From assembly GCF_025154075.1 (NCBI RefSeq), contig NZ_JAOAMU010000002.1, positions 628,775-692,774 on the forward strand: a stretch of DNA of 64,000 nt, in the 5' to 3' direction. Positions 44,328-53,564 of the stretch are shown piece by piece. Under the pieces are notes generated by a model. It made no database searches. It had not been told where the DNA came from and worked only from the letters and a program-made list of their open reading frames with translations. The stretch comes from Chryseobacterium herbae (lineage in GTDB: Bacteria; Bacteroidota; Bacteroidia; Flavobacteriales; Weeksellaceae). Within the stretch, counting starts at the first letter, position 1. Every line of letters begins with the position of its first letter. The position numbers and the translations under genes are program-made.

Positions 44328-45110
44328 ATGAACCATTTTGAACTCATCAAAAAAGTAGAATGGAAAGATCTCAGAACCCTTTCTGTCAAAGAAATGCTGA
44401 TCGAAAACAATATCAGTCTGCCATGGTTTTTTATTTCTATCCTGTTGGCTTATCATGAATATTACTGGCTGGCACTTCCTTTCTCAGGATTCTATTTTCT
44501 GACAGCGCTCAGACAAGTACATAATGGTTTTCACAATTCGCTGGGAACGGGAAAAGTACTCACGTGGCTGTCTATGTATCTCAACAGTATTTTAATGATG
44601 GCTTCCATTCATGCTGTGAAATTTAACCATATCAGACATCATAAATTCTGTCTTTCGGAAGAGGATTACGAAGGGAAATCAGCGTCTATGAAATGGTATG
44701 AAGCCATTTTGTACGGCCCGAAACATATGTTCCTGATTCACTGGATCACCTTCAAAAAGGCCAATAAAAACTATCAACGGAATATGATGATAGAACTGGT
44801 TTCCATTGCAGTTTTTACTTTCTTAATTTTCTTTTTTCAGATTCATTTTCTGATGTATCACGTGTTAGTCATGATTTTCGGAGAATTTCTAATGGCCTTC
44901 TTTGCAGTATGGAGCGTGCATCATGATACCCATGAAGATCCCAATATCGCCAGAACACAGCGCGGATCCTGGAAAAATAAGCTTACCTTCAGCATGTTTT
45001 ATCATATGGAGCACCATCTTTTCCCTGCCGTTCCCACCATCAAGCTACCCGAACTGGCCGAAAGAATAGATAAAGCACTCCCGGACCTGAACAAGAAACA
45101 GACTTTTTGA
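44328..45110 (+). CDS. fatty acid desaturase family membrane protein
   Basis: A di-iron membrane enzyme of 260 residues from this start (281 if the in-frame ATG at 44265 is used). Histidine boxes are VHNGFHNS, HIRHHKF and, after VHHDTHED, HMEHHLFP, with about four membrane helices between them. It should introduce a double bond or hydroxyl into a lipid or carotenoid-like substrate using O2. I prefer 44328 because MNHFELIKKVEW follows a plausible A-rich leader, whereas the codons before it resemble another protein. It is the last gene of the gbsR-led run. Confidence 0.85.
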   Translation: MNHFELIKKVEWKDLRTLSVKEMLIENNISLPWFFISILLAYHEYYWLALPFSGFYFLTALRQVHNGFHNSLGTGKVLTWLSMYLNSILMMASIHAVKFNHIRHHKFCLSEEDYEGKSASMKWYEAILYGPKHMFLIHWITFKKANKNYQRNMMIELVSIAVFTFLIFFFQIHFLMYHVLVMIFGEFLMAFFAVWSVHHDTHEDPNIARTQRGSWKNKLTFSMFYHMEHHLFPAVPTIKLPELAERIDKALPDLNKKQTF

Positions 45111-45134
45111 AAGATATGAGACGAGAGATTGAGG

Positions 45135-45170
45135 CTAAGACTAAGACTAAGACTAAGACTAAGACTAAGA
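45135..45170. repeat. CTAAGA hexamer tandem array
   Basis: Six exact copies of CTAAGA, flanked by GAGATTGAGG and CAGAGAATG. The reverse complement (TCTTAG, CTCAATCTC) resembles words in the spacer at 12303-12330. Confidence 0.9.
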
Positions 45171-45221
45171 CAGAGAATGATAATCAAAAGCTATTGAATC
45201 CTCAAACATTCAAACCCAATA

Positions 45222-45300
45222 ACCCATAAACCCGCACACATCCCGAACCCCGAACCTCTAAAACCCTAAAACGCTCCTACTCTCAAACTAGAACTCACAC
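45222..45300 (-). repeat. degenerate GGGTTTGAGAGTAGGAG spacer repeat, minus orientation
   Basis: The reverse complement reads TTTGAGAGTAGGAGCG, then TTTTAGGGTTTTAGAGG and GGGGTTCGGGATG, aligning by eye with 16783-16857. Confidence 0.65.
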
Positions 45301-45315
45301 CCAAAAAACGACAAA

Positions 45316-46020
45316 ATGAACTTCCTCCAAGCCGAATGGCGAAAACTAGCCATCATCAATTACGAAATAGACCCTGAGATTTTAATGAAATATCTTCCTG
45401 AAGGGACAGAACTGGATTTCTATCACGGAAAGTGTTATGTAAGTTTGGTCGGATTTATGTTTTTAAACACGAAATTACTTGGGCTTTCCATTCCATTTTA
45501 TAGGAATTTTGAAGAAGTTAATCTAAGATTTTACGTTAAAAAGAAAGAAAAGAATAGGTGGAAAAGAGGTGTTGTTTTCATTAAAGAAATCGTTCCTAAA
45601 TATGCGCTCAGCTTTGTGGCCAATTCATTTTACAGGGAAAATTATAAAACAATGCCGATGAATAATGAAATCAGGGTGAATGGTGATGAACTGACTGTAA
45701 AATACGCATGGAAAGATAAAAGCTGGCATTCCATCCAAATTACCGCTGATAGTATGGCTGTGCCGATGGAAGATGATTCAGAATTTGAATTCATTACCGA
45801 ACATTATTTCGGATTCACCAAAAGAGAACATAAAACCTCCGAATATGAAGTCTGCCACCCGAAATGGGAGCATTATCCGATTAAAAATTATCAGCTGGAC
45901 ATTGAATTTAATGCACTCTACGGAAAAGACTTTGAGTTCCTTAATGAGCAGAAACCTATCTCTGTGATGCTGGCAGAAGGCTCAGAAATTGAGGTCAAAA
46001 CAAAGAAATACATTATGTGA
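45316..46020 (+). CDS. DUF2071 (YqjF-like) family protein
   Basis: A 234-residue soluble protein of the DUF2071 family, recognisable from AEWRKLAIINYEIDPEILM, the following LPEGTELDFYHGKCYVSLVGF, and the strand pattern with NLRFYVKKK and the EHYFGFTKRE segment. The family has an acetoacetate-decarboxylase-like beta fold but no established activity. It is separated from the desaturase by a repeat-filled spacer and is probably transcribed on its own. Confidence 0.88.
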   Translation: MNFLQAEWRKLAIINYEIDPEILMKYLPEGTELDFYHGKCYVSLVGFMFLNTKLLGLSIPFYRNFEEVNLRFYVKKKEKNRWKRGVVFIKEIVPKYALSFVANSFYRENYKTMPMNNEIRVNGDELTVKYAWKDKSWHSIQITADSMAVPMEDDSEFEFITEHYFGFTKREHKTSEYEVCHPKWEHYPIKNYQLDIEFNALYGKDFEFLNEQKPISVMLAEGSEIEVKTKKYIM

Positions 46021-46023
46021 TTT

Positions 46024-46136
46024 TTTAACCACAAAAGTGACAAAAGTTTTAACTACGTTGTAAAGCTAAATACCTGATCCATTAAAGTTCATATAAGTTG
46101 AAGAATCATAAATACAATCAATATAATCTGTAAAAA
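46024..46136 (+). repeat. truncated TTTAACCACA-family element
   Basis: TTTAACCACAAAAGTGACAAAAG matches the left end of the family (here in two parts: TTTAACCACAAAAG and GACAAAAGTTTT) directly after the DUF2071 stop. The right end is degraded to AATCTGTAAAAACAGC. Confidence 0.7.
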
Positions 46137-46153
46137 CAGCACGAGAAAAGCCA

Positions 46154-46271
46154 GCCACAACGTGGCGATTTAGCCCAAGATAGGATGCAGTCCTATCAGA
46201 AGCATATCATAAAAATCAGCTGAATCTGTAAAATCAGCGCGAGAAAAACCAGGATAAGATGCAATCCTATC
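46154..46271. repeat. double-hairpin repeat GCCAC-GTGGC / GATAGGA-TCCTATC with internal duplication
   Basis: GCCAC-AAC-GTGGC (46154-46166), CGATTTAGCCCAA, then GATAGGA-TGCAG-TCCTATC (46179-46197). About 100 bases on, ATCTGTAAAATCAGCGCGAG and GATAAGATGCAATCCTATC repeat the unit that begins at about 46125. It has the same order of parts as 42259-42302. Confidence 0.78.
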
Positions 46272-46287
46272 ATATCAAAATTAAGGT

Positions 46288-46318
46288 TTGCTGTTTAAAG
46301 AAAGGATGTTTAAATTAG
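46288..46318 (+). promoter_or_regulatory. promoter of the GH29-GH3 operon
   Basis: TTG at 46288 and TAAATTAG at 46311-46318 (one mismatch to TAnnTTTG) with 20 bases between them, 16 bases before the start codon. Confidence 0.55.
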
Positions 46319-46334
46319 CAAAAACGAACCTTGT

Positions 46335-47777
46335 ATGCTCATTAAACAGAAAACGAAAAGTCTTTTCCTGTCATCTTTTCTTATATCCTCAGCTTTTTTT
46401 CCGCAGGCACATAATGTTTCTGCAGGCTATCAGAAGCCGGACGATCCGCTCGTTGTTCAGAATCTGGAAGAATGGCAGGATCTTAAATTCGGACTGTTTA
46501 TGCACTGGGGAACCTACAGCCAGTGGGGAATTGTGGAAAGCTGGAGCCTGTGTCCCGAAGATGAATCCTGGACTCAGAGAAAACCGGAACATGGGAAATC
46601 TTACAATGAGTATGTGAAGAACTATGAAAATCTTCAGACTACTTTCAATCCTATAGAATTTAATCCTCAGAAATGGGCAGATGCTGCGAAGAAAGCCGGG
46701 ATGAAATATGTGGTTTTTACGACGAAGCATCATGACGGTTTCACGATGTTCGATACCAAAGAATCCGATTATAAAATTACTTCTGCCAAAACTCCTTTCT
46801 CAAAAAATCCGAAAGCGGATGTCACCAAAGAAATCTTTAATACCTTCCGAAAAGACGGATTTAAAATCGGAGCCTATTTTTCAAAACCTGACTGGCATTC
46901 CGAAAACTACTGGTGGCCCTACTTTCCGCCAAAAGACAGGAATGTCAACTATGATCCGACGAAATATCCTGAAAGATGGGATAACTTTAAAAAATTCACC
47001 TTTAATCAGCTGAATGAGATCACGTCCAATTATGGAAAGATCGATATCCTGTGGTTGGATGGAGGCTGGGTACGTCCTTTTAAAACCATTGATCCATCTG
47101 TAGAATGGCAGAGAACCATCAAAGTAGAACAGGATATTGATATGGATAAAATAGGGACTATGGCGAGGAAAAACCAACCGGGAATCATTGTGGTAGACCG
47201 TACCGTACCTGGAAAATGGGAGAATTATGTTACTCCTGAGCAGGCTGTTCCGGAACATCCCCTTTCTATTCCCTGGGAGAGTTGCATCACGATGGGAGAC
47301 TCTTTTTCCTACGTTCCTGATGACCATTATAAATCTTCCCAGAAAATCATAGAAACGCTTATAAAAATTATCTCAAGAGGCGGAAACTACCTGATGAATA
47401 TCGCTCCCGGACCCAATGGAGATTATGATCCGATTGTGTATGAAAGATTAAAAGAAATTTCCGGCTGGATGGATAAAAATCAGTCTGCAGTTTTCACAAC
47501 CAGAAGTGCAGAGCCTTATCACGATGGAAATTTTTATTACACCCAATCAAAAGACGGTAAAACACTGAACGTTTTCCATATCGATGATGCCAAAGAGTAT
47601 AAAACGCCATCGGTACTCAATTTTCCGCTTCCGGAAAACTTTAAACCCAAATCATTGAAAATTCTTGGTCTGAGCTCAAAAATTCAGTGGAAACAAATCG
47701 GAAATAGGCTTGAAATAAAACTTCCTGAAGAAAGGACAAAACTCAAGTTGGCCACTGTAATTCAAATGACAAAATAA
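46335..47777 (+). CDS. GH29 alpha-L-fucosidase, exported
   Basis: A 480-residue glycosidase with an N-terminal signal (hydrophobic FLSSFLISSAFFPQA). The GH29 catalytic barrel is shown by KFGLFMHWGTYSQWGIVESW, AAKKAGMKYVVFTTKHHDGF, and DILWLDGGW with the probable nucleophile Asp242. RGGNYLMNIAPGPNGDYDP closes the barrel, and a beta-sandwich tail follows from about residue 390. It should release L-fucose from glycan ends by a retaining mechanism. The stop codon overlaps the next start by one base, so it is co-translated with the GH3 enzyme. The longer frame from 46288 is in another phase and is not real. Confidence 0.93.
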   Translation: MLIKQKTKSLFLSSFLISSAFFPQAHNVSAGYQKPDDPLVVQNLEEWQDLKFGLFMHWGTYSQWGIVESWSLCPEDESWTQRKPEHGKSYNEYVKNYENLQTTFNPIEFNPQKWADAAKKAGMKYVVFTTKHHDGFTMFDTKESDYKITSAKTPFSKNPKADVTKEIFNTFRKDGFKIGAYFSKPDWHSENYWWPYFPPKDRNVNYDPTKYPERWDNFKKFTFNQLNEITSNYGKIDILWLDGGWVRPFKTIDPSVEWQRTIKVEQDIDMDKIGTMARKNQPGIIVVDRTVPGKWENYVTPEQAVPEHPLSIPWESCITMGDSFSYVPDDHYKSSQKIIETLIKIISRGGNYLMNIAPGPNGDYDPIVYERLKEISGWMDKNQSAVFTTRSAEPYHDGNFYYTQSKDGKTLNVFHIDDAKEYKTPSVLNFPLPENFKPKSLKILGLSSKIQWKQIGNRLEIKLPEERTKLKLATVIQMTK

Positions 47778-50446
47778 TGAAACTGAATTTGATTAAAATT
47801 ACGGTCATTGTATTGTCTTTAGGTTCTGTTTACTTGCATGCTCAAAAAGAAAAACCCTTATACAAAGATTCAAAACAACCCACAGAAATCAGAGTTCAGG
47901 ATCTGTTGAAAAGAATGACGCCGGAAGAAAAATTCTGGCAGTGTTTTATGATTCCCGGAGATCTGGATAACGTTCCGAAAGATCAGTACAGACACGGCAT
48001 TTTCGGATTTCAGGTAAGTGCCGGAAACCAAGGCGGTAGTGCAGCCGGACAAATGCTGAAATACAATGCCGGTGAAAATGCTGAAAAACTGGCAAAAAAA
48101 ATCAATACGATCCAAAAATATTTTGTTGAAGAATCCAGACTTGGAATTCCCATTATCCCTTTTGATGAAGCCTTACACGGACTGGTTCGGGAAGGGGCCA
48201 CTGCTTTTCCGCAGGCCATTGGTTTAGCGGCTTCTTTTAATCCGGATTTGATGAAGGAAGTATCTTCAGCTATAGCGAAAGAAGCGAGACTTAGAGGAAT
48301 CCGTCAGATTCTGACGCCTGTAGTTAATCTTGCCAGCGATGTCAGATGGGGACGAACGGAAGAAACTTATGGAGAAGATCCTTTTTTAACCTCAGTCATG
48401 GGTGTTAGTTTTGTGAGTTCTTTTGAAGATCAGGGAATCATTACCACTCCAAAACACTTTTTAGCCAATGTAGGAGAGGGCGGAAGAGATTCGTACCCGA
48501 TCCACTGGAGTAAGCGCTATCTTGAAGAAACCCACCTTGTTCCCTTTTATAAAGCCTTTAAAACAGGAAAAAGCAGATCGGTCATGACTTCTTACAACCT
48601 GCTGGATGGAAGACCTTCAACGGCCAATCATTGGTTACTCACAGAAAAATTAAAAAAAGAATGGGACTTCAAAGGCTTTGTAATCAGCGATGCTGGAGCG
48701 GTAGGAGGAGCGAATGTTTTGCATTTTACGGCAAAGGATTACGATGATGCTTCGGCACAGGCCATCAATGCGGGGCTGGATGTGATATTCCAGACAGAAT
48801 ATCAGCATTACAAACTTTTTATCCCACCATTTTTAGACGGAAGAATTCCACAAGCTAGAATCGATGATGCTGTAGCAAGAGTGCTCAGGGCCAAATTTGA
48901 GTTGGGGCTGTTTGAAAATCCGTATGTTTCAGTGAAAGAAATACAGGAACTAAAAAATATCGATCATAAACCATTGGCTGAAAAGGCTGCGGTTGAGTCT
49001 TTTGTTCTGTTGCAGAATAATAATGGAACGCTTCCTGTTTCCGGTGCCGTAAAACGGATAGCAGTTATCGGAACAGATGCTGCTGATGCAAGGCTGGGCG
49101 GATATTCCGGGCCGGGAAATAATAAAGTGAGTATTCTGCAGGGTATTAAAAATTTCACCAAAGATAAAAATATAGAAATTCTTTACGCAAAAGGGATTAC
49201 CTGGGATATAAAGGAGTTTAAAACGGTTCCCGCCGACCTTTTATCATTCGGAAACAAAAAAGGATTAAAAGGGAGCTATTTTTCCAACAGTACTTTGAAA
49301 GATACTCCGGTTTTTGAAAGACAGGATGAACAGATTAACTTTAAATGGACGCTGTATTCGCCGGATCCTGAAAAACTACAGCCCGACAATTACAGCATTC
49401 GGTGGACGGGAAAACTGAAGGCCCCGGAAAATGGAAAGTATCATTTGGGACTGCGCGGAAATGATGGTTTCAGAATGTATGTAAATGGAAAACCTGTGAT
49501 TGACCAATGGAAAAAACTTGGGTATTCTACCAAAACAACAGTCGTGGATTTTGTGAAAGATCAACAGTATGATATCGTCATCGAGTTTCATGAAAACAGA
49601 GGGGAAGCGAATATCGAACTGATCTGGAATTATGGCATTGAAAATGATCAGGAAGACTTTGATGAAGCTTTAAAAATAGCAAAGAATGCAGATCATATCA
49701 TCATCACGGCAGGAATTCATGAAGGCGAATTTCAGGACCGTTCTTCGATGAGTCTTCCCGGAAATCAGGAAAAAATGATCCATGAAGTGTCAAAATTAAA
49801 TAAACCTGTCACCGTAGTTCTGGTAGGCGGTTCTGCTATAAAAACAACGGCTTGGAAGGATAAAGTTGGAGCGATTCTGGATGTCTGGTATTCGGGTGAA
49901 GAAGGAGGAAATGCGGTAGCAAAAGTATTGTTTGGAGCAGAAAATCCATCTGGAAAACTTCCCATCACATTTCCCATGGAAGAAGGGCAGTTGCCTTTGA
50001 CATACAATCATCATCCAACAGGAAGAGGAAATGATTACCACGATTTGAGTGGAGAACCGCTGTATCCGTTTGGTTTTGGACTGAGCTACACGACGTTTGA
50101 GATTTCTGATCTGCATTTAAACAAAGCAAAATATTCAGACCATGAAACCATCACGGCAAAAGTTTGGGTTAAAAATACAGGATTAAAAGCCGGAAGTGAA
50201 GTGATTCAGCTGTATGTGAGAGATCTGTTGGCATCAGTATCCAGACCGATTATTGAATTAAAAGGGTTAAAAAAAATTCATCTGAATCCTGGAGAATCAA
50301 AACAGGTGACGATCGAAGTTCCCGTAAAAGACCTTCAGTTTTTGGATGAAAATATGAAGTGGATCGTACAAAAAGGCACCTACCGGATTATGGTTGGAAA
50401 TTCTTCTAAAAACCTGCCATTGAAAGGAAATATTGAAGTTGAATAG
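47777..50446 (+). CDS. GH3 family beta-glycosidase with PA14 insert, exported
   Basis: An 889-residue exported enzyme (signal MKLNLIKITVIVLSLGSVYLHAQ). Domain order: GH3 N-terminal barrel (residues 35-380; SRLGIPIIPFDEALHGL, KHFLANVGEGGRDS, probable nucleophile Asp305 in VISDAGAV); GH3 C-terminal domain beginning AAVESFVLLQNNNGTLP; a PA14 carbohydrate-binding insert (about 480-620, RWTGKLKAPENGKYHLGLRG, GFRMYVNGKPVID); the remainder of the C-domain; and a fibronectin-III-like tail. The PA14 insert is typical of beta-glucosidases that act on branched glycans. SDAGAV replaces the usual SDW at the active site. It is paired with a fucosidase for glycan breakdown. Confidence 0.92.
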   Translation: MKLNLIKITVIVLSLGSVYLHAQKEKPLYKDSKQPTEIRVQDLLKRMTPEEKFWQCFMIPGDLDNVPKDQYRHGIFGFQVSAGNQGGSAAGQMLKYNAGENAEKLAKKINTIQKYFVEESRLGIPIIPFDEALHGLVREGATAFPQAIGLAASFNPDLMKEVSSAIAKEARLRGIRQILTPVVNLASDVRWGRTEETYGEDPFLTSVMGVSFVSSFEDQGIITTPKHFLANVGEGGRDSYPIHWSKRYLEETHLVPFYKAFKTGKSRSVMTSYNLLDGRPSTANHWLLTEKLKKEWDFKGFVISDAGAVGGANVLHFTAKDYDDASAQAINAGLDVIFQTEYQHYKLFIPPFLDGRIPQARIDDAVARVLRAKFELGLFENPYVSVKEIQELKNIDHKPLAEKAAVESFVLLQNNNGTLPVSGAVKRIAVIGTDAADARLGGYSGPGNNKVSILQGIKNFTKDKNIEILYAKGITWDIKEFKTVPADLLSFGNKKGLKGSYFSNSTLKDTPVFERQDEQINFKWTLYSPDPEKLQPDNYSIRWTGKLKAPENGKYHLGLRGNDGFRMYVNGKPVIDQWKKLGYSTKTTVVDFVKDQQYDIVIEFHENRGEANIELIWNYGIENDQEDFDEALKIAKNADHIIITAGIHEGEFQDRSSMSLPGNQEKMIHEVSKLNKPVTVVLVGGSAIKTTAWKDKVGAILDVWYSGEEGGNAVAKVLFGAENPSGKLPITFPMEEGQLPLTYNHHPTGRGNDYHDLSGEPLYPFGFGLSYTTFEISDLHLNKAKYSDHETITAKVWVKNTGLKAGSEVIQLYVRDLLASVSRPIIELKGLKKIHLNPGESKQVTIEVPVKDLQFLDENMKWIVQKGTYRIMVGNSSKNLPLKGNIEVE

Positions 50447-50576
50447 CAGCTTTGATCATACAAGATTTTGGCTTCAGTGACTGCTATGGTATGATATATG
50501 TAATATTGATATCAACCTGAATGAATTTAACGGATAAATATTAATCGTTTAAAACCATTCAAAAAAAGTAAATGTC

Positions 50577-50831
50577 ATGAGAAAGTTTTTTATATCAACC
50601 GTAGTGTTATTAGGCTTGTCAATGAATGTCAATGCCCAGAAAAGTCCTCCCGCACCTCCGACTAAAACTGAACTGATTAACATTAAATCGCGTGAGCTGG
50701 ACAAAAGATATAATACAGAAAAGAAACTGATTTTGAATCACCCGCTTGCCACAAAAAAAATGAAAAGGGATCAGTTAAAGGCTTTAAATGAGAAATACCG
50801 CAGCCAGAAAAAATTACTTAGAAAAATGTAG
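50577..50831 (+). CDS. small basic secreted protein, unknown
   Basis: An 84-residue protein with a signal peptide (MRKFFISTVVLLGLSMNVNAQ). The mature part of about 63 residues is proline-rich at the start (KSPPAPPTKTEL) and then basic and helical (SRELDKRYNTEKKLILNHPL, QLKALNEKYRSQKKLLRKM). No family is recognised. It stands between the GH3 gene and a terminator. Confidence 0.7.
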   Translation: MRKFFISTVVLLGLSMNVNAQKSPPAPPTKTELINIKSRELDKRYNTEKKLILNHPLATKKMKRDQLKALNEKYRSQKKLLRKM

Positions 50832-50884
50832 CACTGCAAACTCCTTTATCAGTTTCAAATAATACTGGAAAGGCAAAAATATAA

Positions 50885-50918
50885 AAAGCCGTTTTCACAT
50901 CTTGTGAAAACGGTTTTT
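50885..50918 (+). terminator. intrinsic terminator
   Basis: CCGTTTTCAC and GTGAAAACGG form a 10-bp stem around ATCTT, followed by six T residues. Confidence 0.9.
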
Positions 50919-50983
50919 TCATTATATTCTATTATGATCAATCTTTTTAAATAGTTTTGGTCTTAGCCTCAATCTGTATCATC

Positions 50984-51868
50984 TTAATATAATTTTCTAG
51001 CCAGCAGCAGGTTCAGTAGGAAAGTCCCCGTCCAGTTACTGTTATTGGCTCCGTTACTGCCTATAAAGTCTATACGGGAAACAGAGACCGTGAGCCTTGT
51101 TTTTCCTGAGACATTGGCAAGACTGACAAAGGAAGCAGTAAAAATATCGGGAAAACTGGAGTTATTCCCTGCCGTTAAAATAGGATACATGTTGTTCACA
51201 TTGAAAGGAGTCCCCTGGAATTCGTAAACGAGCATCATCCGGCTTGCGTTGGAGTACCCGGCGGTATGGGCAAAAGTAGTAGACGCTTTACTGATGATCC
51301 ACCATGCATCTGTTCCTGTTCCTGAATCATATGCGGGATTCGCATGACTCACCCAGTCTGCAATCGGTGCAGTACCGTTAGCGTGTGGAGGAATGGTAAG
51401 TTGTATCCCATAAATTTCTACATTGCTCGGTTTTGGAAGAACGGTAAAGGAAAGATCCCATGTTCCTCCCGTTGTATTACTGTTGTTCACCACTTCAGCG
51501 TAAGCTCCTGTAGGGATTACAAAAGATGCCACAGGCGTATTATCAATTCTCAGGGTATTACCACTTGAGGCCTGAAGTGTAATGCCTGAAGCAGAGATAT
51601 TCTTAATCTTATAAATTCTTCCTGTGTAACTTGCTGTTCCGGTTCCGATGACAGGAAGGGTAAAGGTAGCGTTGGCCGCTCCATCATAGGTGATGTAGTG
51701 ATCTGTTGCCGTAATGTTGTAGGTTGTTGTAGTGATTTGCTTATAATCAGCGCCCATAGATCCTGCAACTGCCAGAGTACTGTTGGGAGTGGTGGTTTTG
51801 ATACCAACTTGAGCATTAACAAAAAGTCCCAATAGGAGGGAAATCGAAATAAAATTCTTTGTTTTCAT
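50984..51868 (-). CDS. secreted beta-rich surface-type protein, unknown
   Basis: A 294-residue exported protein (signal MKTKNFISISLLLGLFVNAQ). After VGIKTTTPNSTLAVAGS, the same kind of opening as the protein at 23218, come serine/threonine- and glycine-rich strands (YITYDGAANATFTLPVIGTG, ITLQASSGNTLRIDNTPV) typical of phage-tail-fibre-like repeats. A C-terminal domain with DAWWIISKAS and SVSRIDFIGSNGANNSNW follows. No T9SS sorting domain or lipobox is seen. Probably periplasmic or surface-associated; function unknown. The spacer upstream to 52146 holds nothing I can name. Confidence 0.72.
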   Translation of the reverse strand: MKTKNFISISLLLGLFVNAQVGIKTTTPNSTLAVAGSMGADYKQITTTTYNITATDHYITYDGAANATFTLPVIGTGTASYTGRIYKIKNISASGITLQASSGNTLRIDNTPVASFVIPTGAYAEVVNNSNTTGGTWDLSFTVLPKPSNVEIYGIQLTIPPHANGTAPIADWVSHANPAYDSGTGTDAWWIISKASTTFAHTAGYSNASRMMLVYEFQGTPFNVNNMYPILTAGNNSSFPDIFTASFVSLANVSGKTRLTVSVSRIDFIGSNGANNSNWTGTFLLNLLLARKLY

Positions 51869-52146
51869 TTGTTTGGATTTTAAGCAAAATTAGAGAAAAA
51901 TATTATACTGTATTCATTTATAAATGATTATTTTACTTATTTTAATATTATATCACTATAAAGTGATGTTTTTATATGAATTTAAATTTCAGAATAGTAT
52001 TTAATATTTGATTAAAAAAATACGTTTATGGAGGATGGGTTCACTGGCAGCCGGCGAAATCAAGTTAGTGTTCAGTGAAATATGAAATGGCAGAACATAA
52101 AACATCCAATATTTTTCCTTAAATTCGCATAAAAATTTTTAAAATA

Positions 52147-53535
52147 ATGAACTACGATATCATTGTCATCGGAAGCGGTCCTGGCGGTTATGTTACAGCC
52201 ATCAGAGCAGCACAATTGGGTTTCAAAACTGCAATTATCGAGAAAGAAAACTTAGGAGGTATCTGTCTTAACTGGGGATGTATTCCTACGAAAGCTTTAT
52301 TGAAGTCTGCGCAGGTTTTTCATTATATCAATCATGCTGAAGACTATGGTCTGAATAAAGTGGAAGCTAGTTTTGAATTTCCAAACGTGATCCAGAGAAG
52401 CCGTGGAGTAGCCAGCAAAATGAGCAAAGGAATTGAATTCCTGATGAAGAAGAACAAGATCGATGTGATTCTTGGTACAGCTACAGTTCAGAAAGGTAAA
52501 AAAGTGTCTGTGACAGATAAAGATGGTAAAGTAACCGAATATGCAGGAGAAAATATCATTATCGCAACAGGAGCACGTTCAAGAGAACTTCCAAACCTTC
52601 CTCAGGATGGTAAAAAAGTAATCGGATACAGACAGGCATTATCTCTTCCTGAGCAGCCGAAATCTATGATCGTTGTAGGTTCCGGAGCTATCGGGGTAGA
52701 ATTTGCTGATTTCTATAATACAATGGGAACTAAAGTAACGGTTGTAGAATTTATGCCAAACATCGTTCCTGTAGAAGATGAGGAAATTTCTAAGCACTTA
52801 GAAAAATCTCTTAAAAAGACAGGAATCGAGATCATGACCAATGCATCAGTAGAAAGCGTTGACACCAGCGGTGAAGGCGTAAAAGCTACTGTAAAAACAG
52901 CGAACGGAACCATTACTCTTGAAGCTGATATCTTACTTTCTGCTGTAGGGATCGCTGCCAATATCGAAAATATCGGATTGGAAGAAGTGGGAATTCAAAC
53001 AGATAAAGGGAGAGTTTTAGTGAACGAATGGTACGAAACTTCAGTTCCTGGTTACTATGCAATCGGTGATATCATTCCTACTCAGGCTTTAGCACACGTT
53101 GCTTCTGCTGAAGGAATCACTTGTGTTGAAAAAATCAAAGGAATGCACGTTGAAAAAATCGACTATGGCAATATCCCTGGATGTACATACTGTCACCCTG
53201 AAGTAGCGTCTGTAGGTCTTACAGAAAAGCAGGCTAAAGAAAAAGGATACGAAATCAAAGTAGGTAAATTCCCTCTTTCTGCAAGTGGTAAAGCTACTGC
53301 TAACGGAAATACAGACGGTTTTATCAAAGTTATTTTTGATGCTAAATACGGCGAATGGTTAGGATGCCACATGATTGGAGAAGGTGTTACAGATATGGTT
53401 GCAGAAGCCGTAGTGGCCAGAAAACTGGAAACTACAGGTCATGAGATCATTAAATCGATCCACCCGCACCCAACAGTTTCTGAAGCGATTATGGAAGCAG
53501 CAGCAGCAGCTTACGGTGAAGTGATCCACATCTAA
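52147..53535 (+). CDS. lpdA: dihydrolipoyl dehydrogenase (E3)
   Basis: A 462-residue FAD enzyme that reoxidises dihydrolipoamide of 2-oxoacid dehydrogenase complexes with NAD+. The FAD fold opens with YDIIVIGSGPGGYVTAIRAA, and the redox disulfide is Cys40-Cys45 in GGICLNWGCIPTKALL. The NAD fold has MIVVGSGAIGVEFADFYN. The C-terminal dimer interface carries the catalytic His-Glu pair in IHPHPTVSEAIMEA. The usual length. It may serve the E1 fusion encoded at 24927. A weak TAAATTCG box lies at 52120. Confidence 0.95.
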   Translation: MNYDIIVIGSGPGGYVTAIRAAQLGFKTAIIEKENLGGICLNWGCIPTKALLKSAQVFHYINHAEDYGLNKVEASFEFPNVIQRSRGVASKMSKGIEFLMKKNKIDVILGTATVQKGKKVSVTDKDGKVTEYAGENIIIATGARSRELPNLPQDGKKVIGYRQALSLPEQPKSMIVVGSGAIGVEFADFYNTMGTKVTVVEFMPNIVPVEDEEISKHLEKSLKKTGIEIMTNASVESVDTSGEGVKATVKTANGTITLEADILLSAVGIAANIENIGLEEVGIQTDKGRVLVNEWYETSVPGYYAIGDIIPTQALAHVASAEGITCVEKIKGMHVEKIDYGNIPGCTYCHPEVASVGLTEKQAKEKGYEIKVGKFPLSASGKATANGNTDGFIKVIFDAKYGEWLGCHMIGEGVTDMVAEAVVARKLETTGHEIIKSIHPHPTVSEAIMEAAAAAYGEVIHI

Positions 53536-53564
53536 TTCAACTATAACTAATAACGTATTCAAAG

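Noticed and set aside
46288..46617. 109-codon plus-strand frame overlapping the fucosidase start
   Set aside because: It is in a different phase from the GH29 frame, overlaps its conserved barrel start and has no recognisable content.
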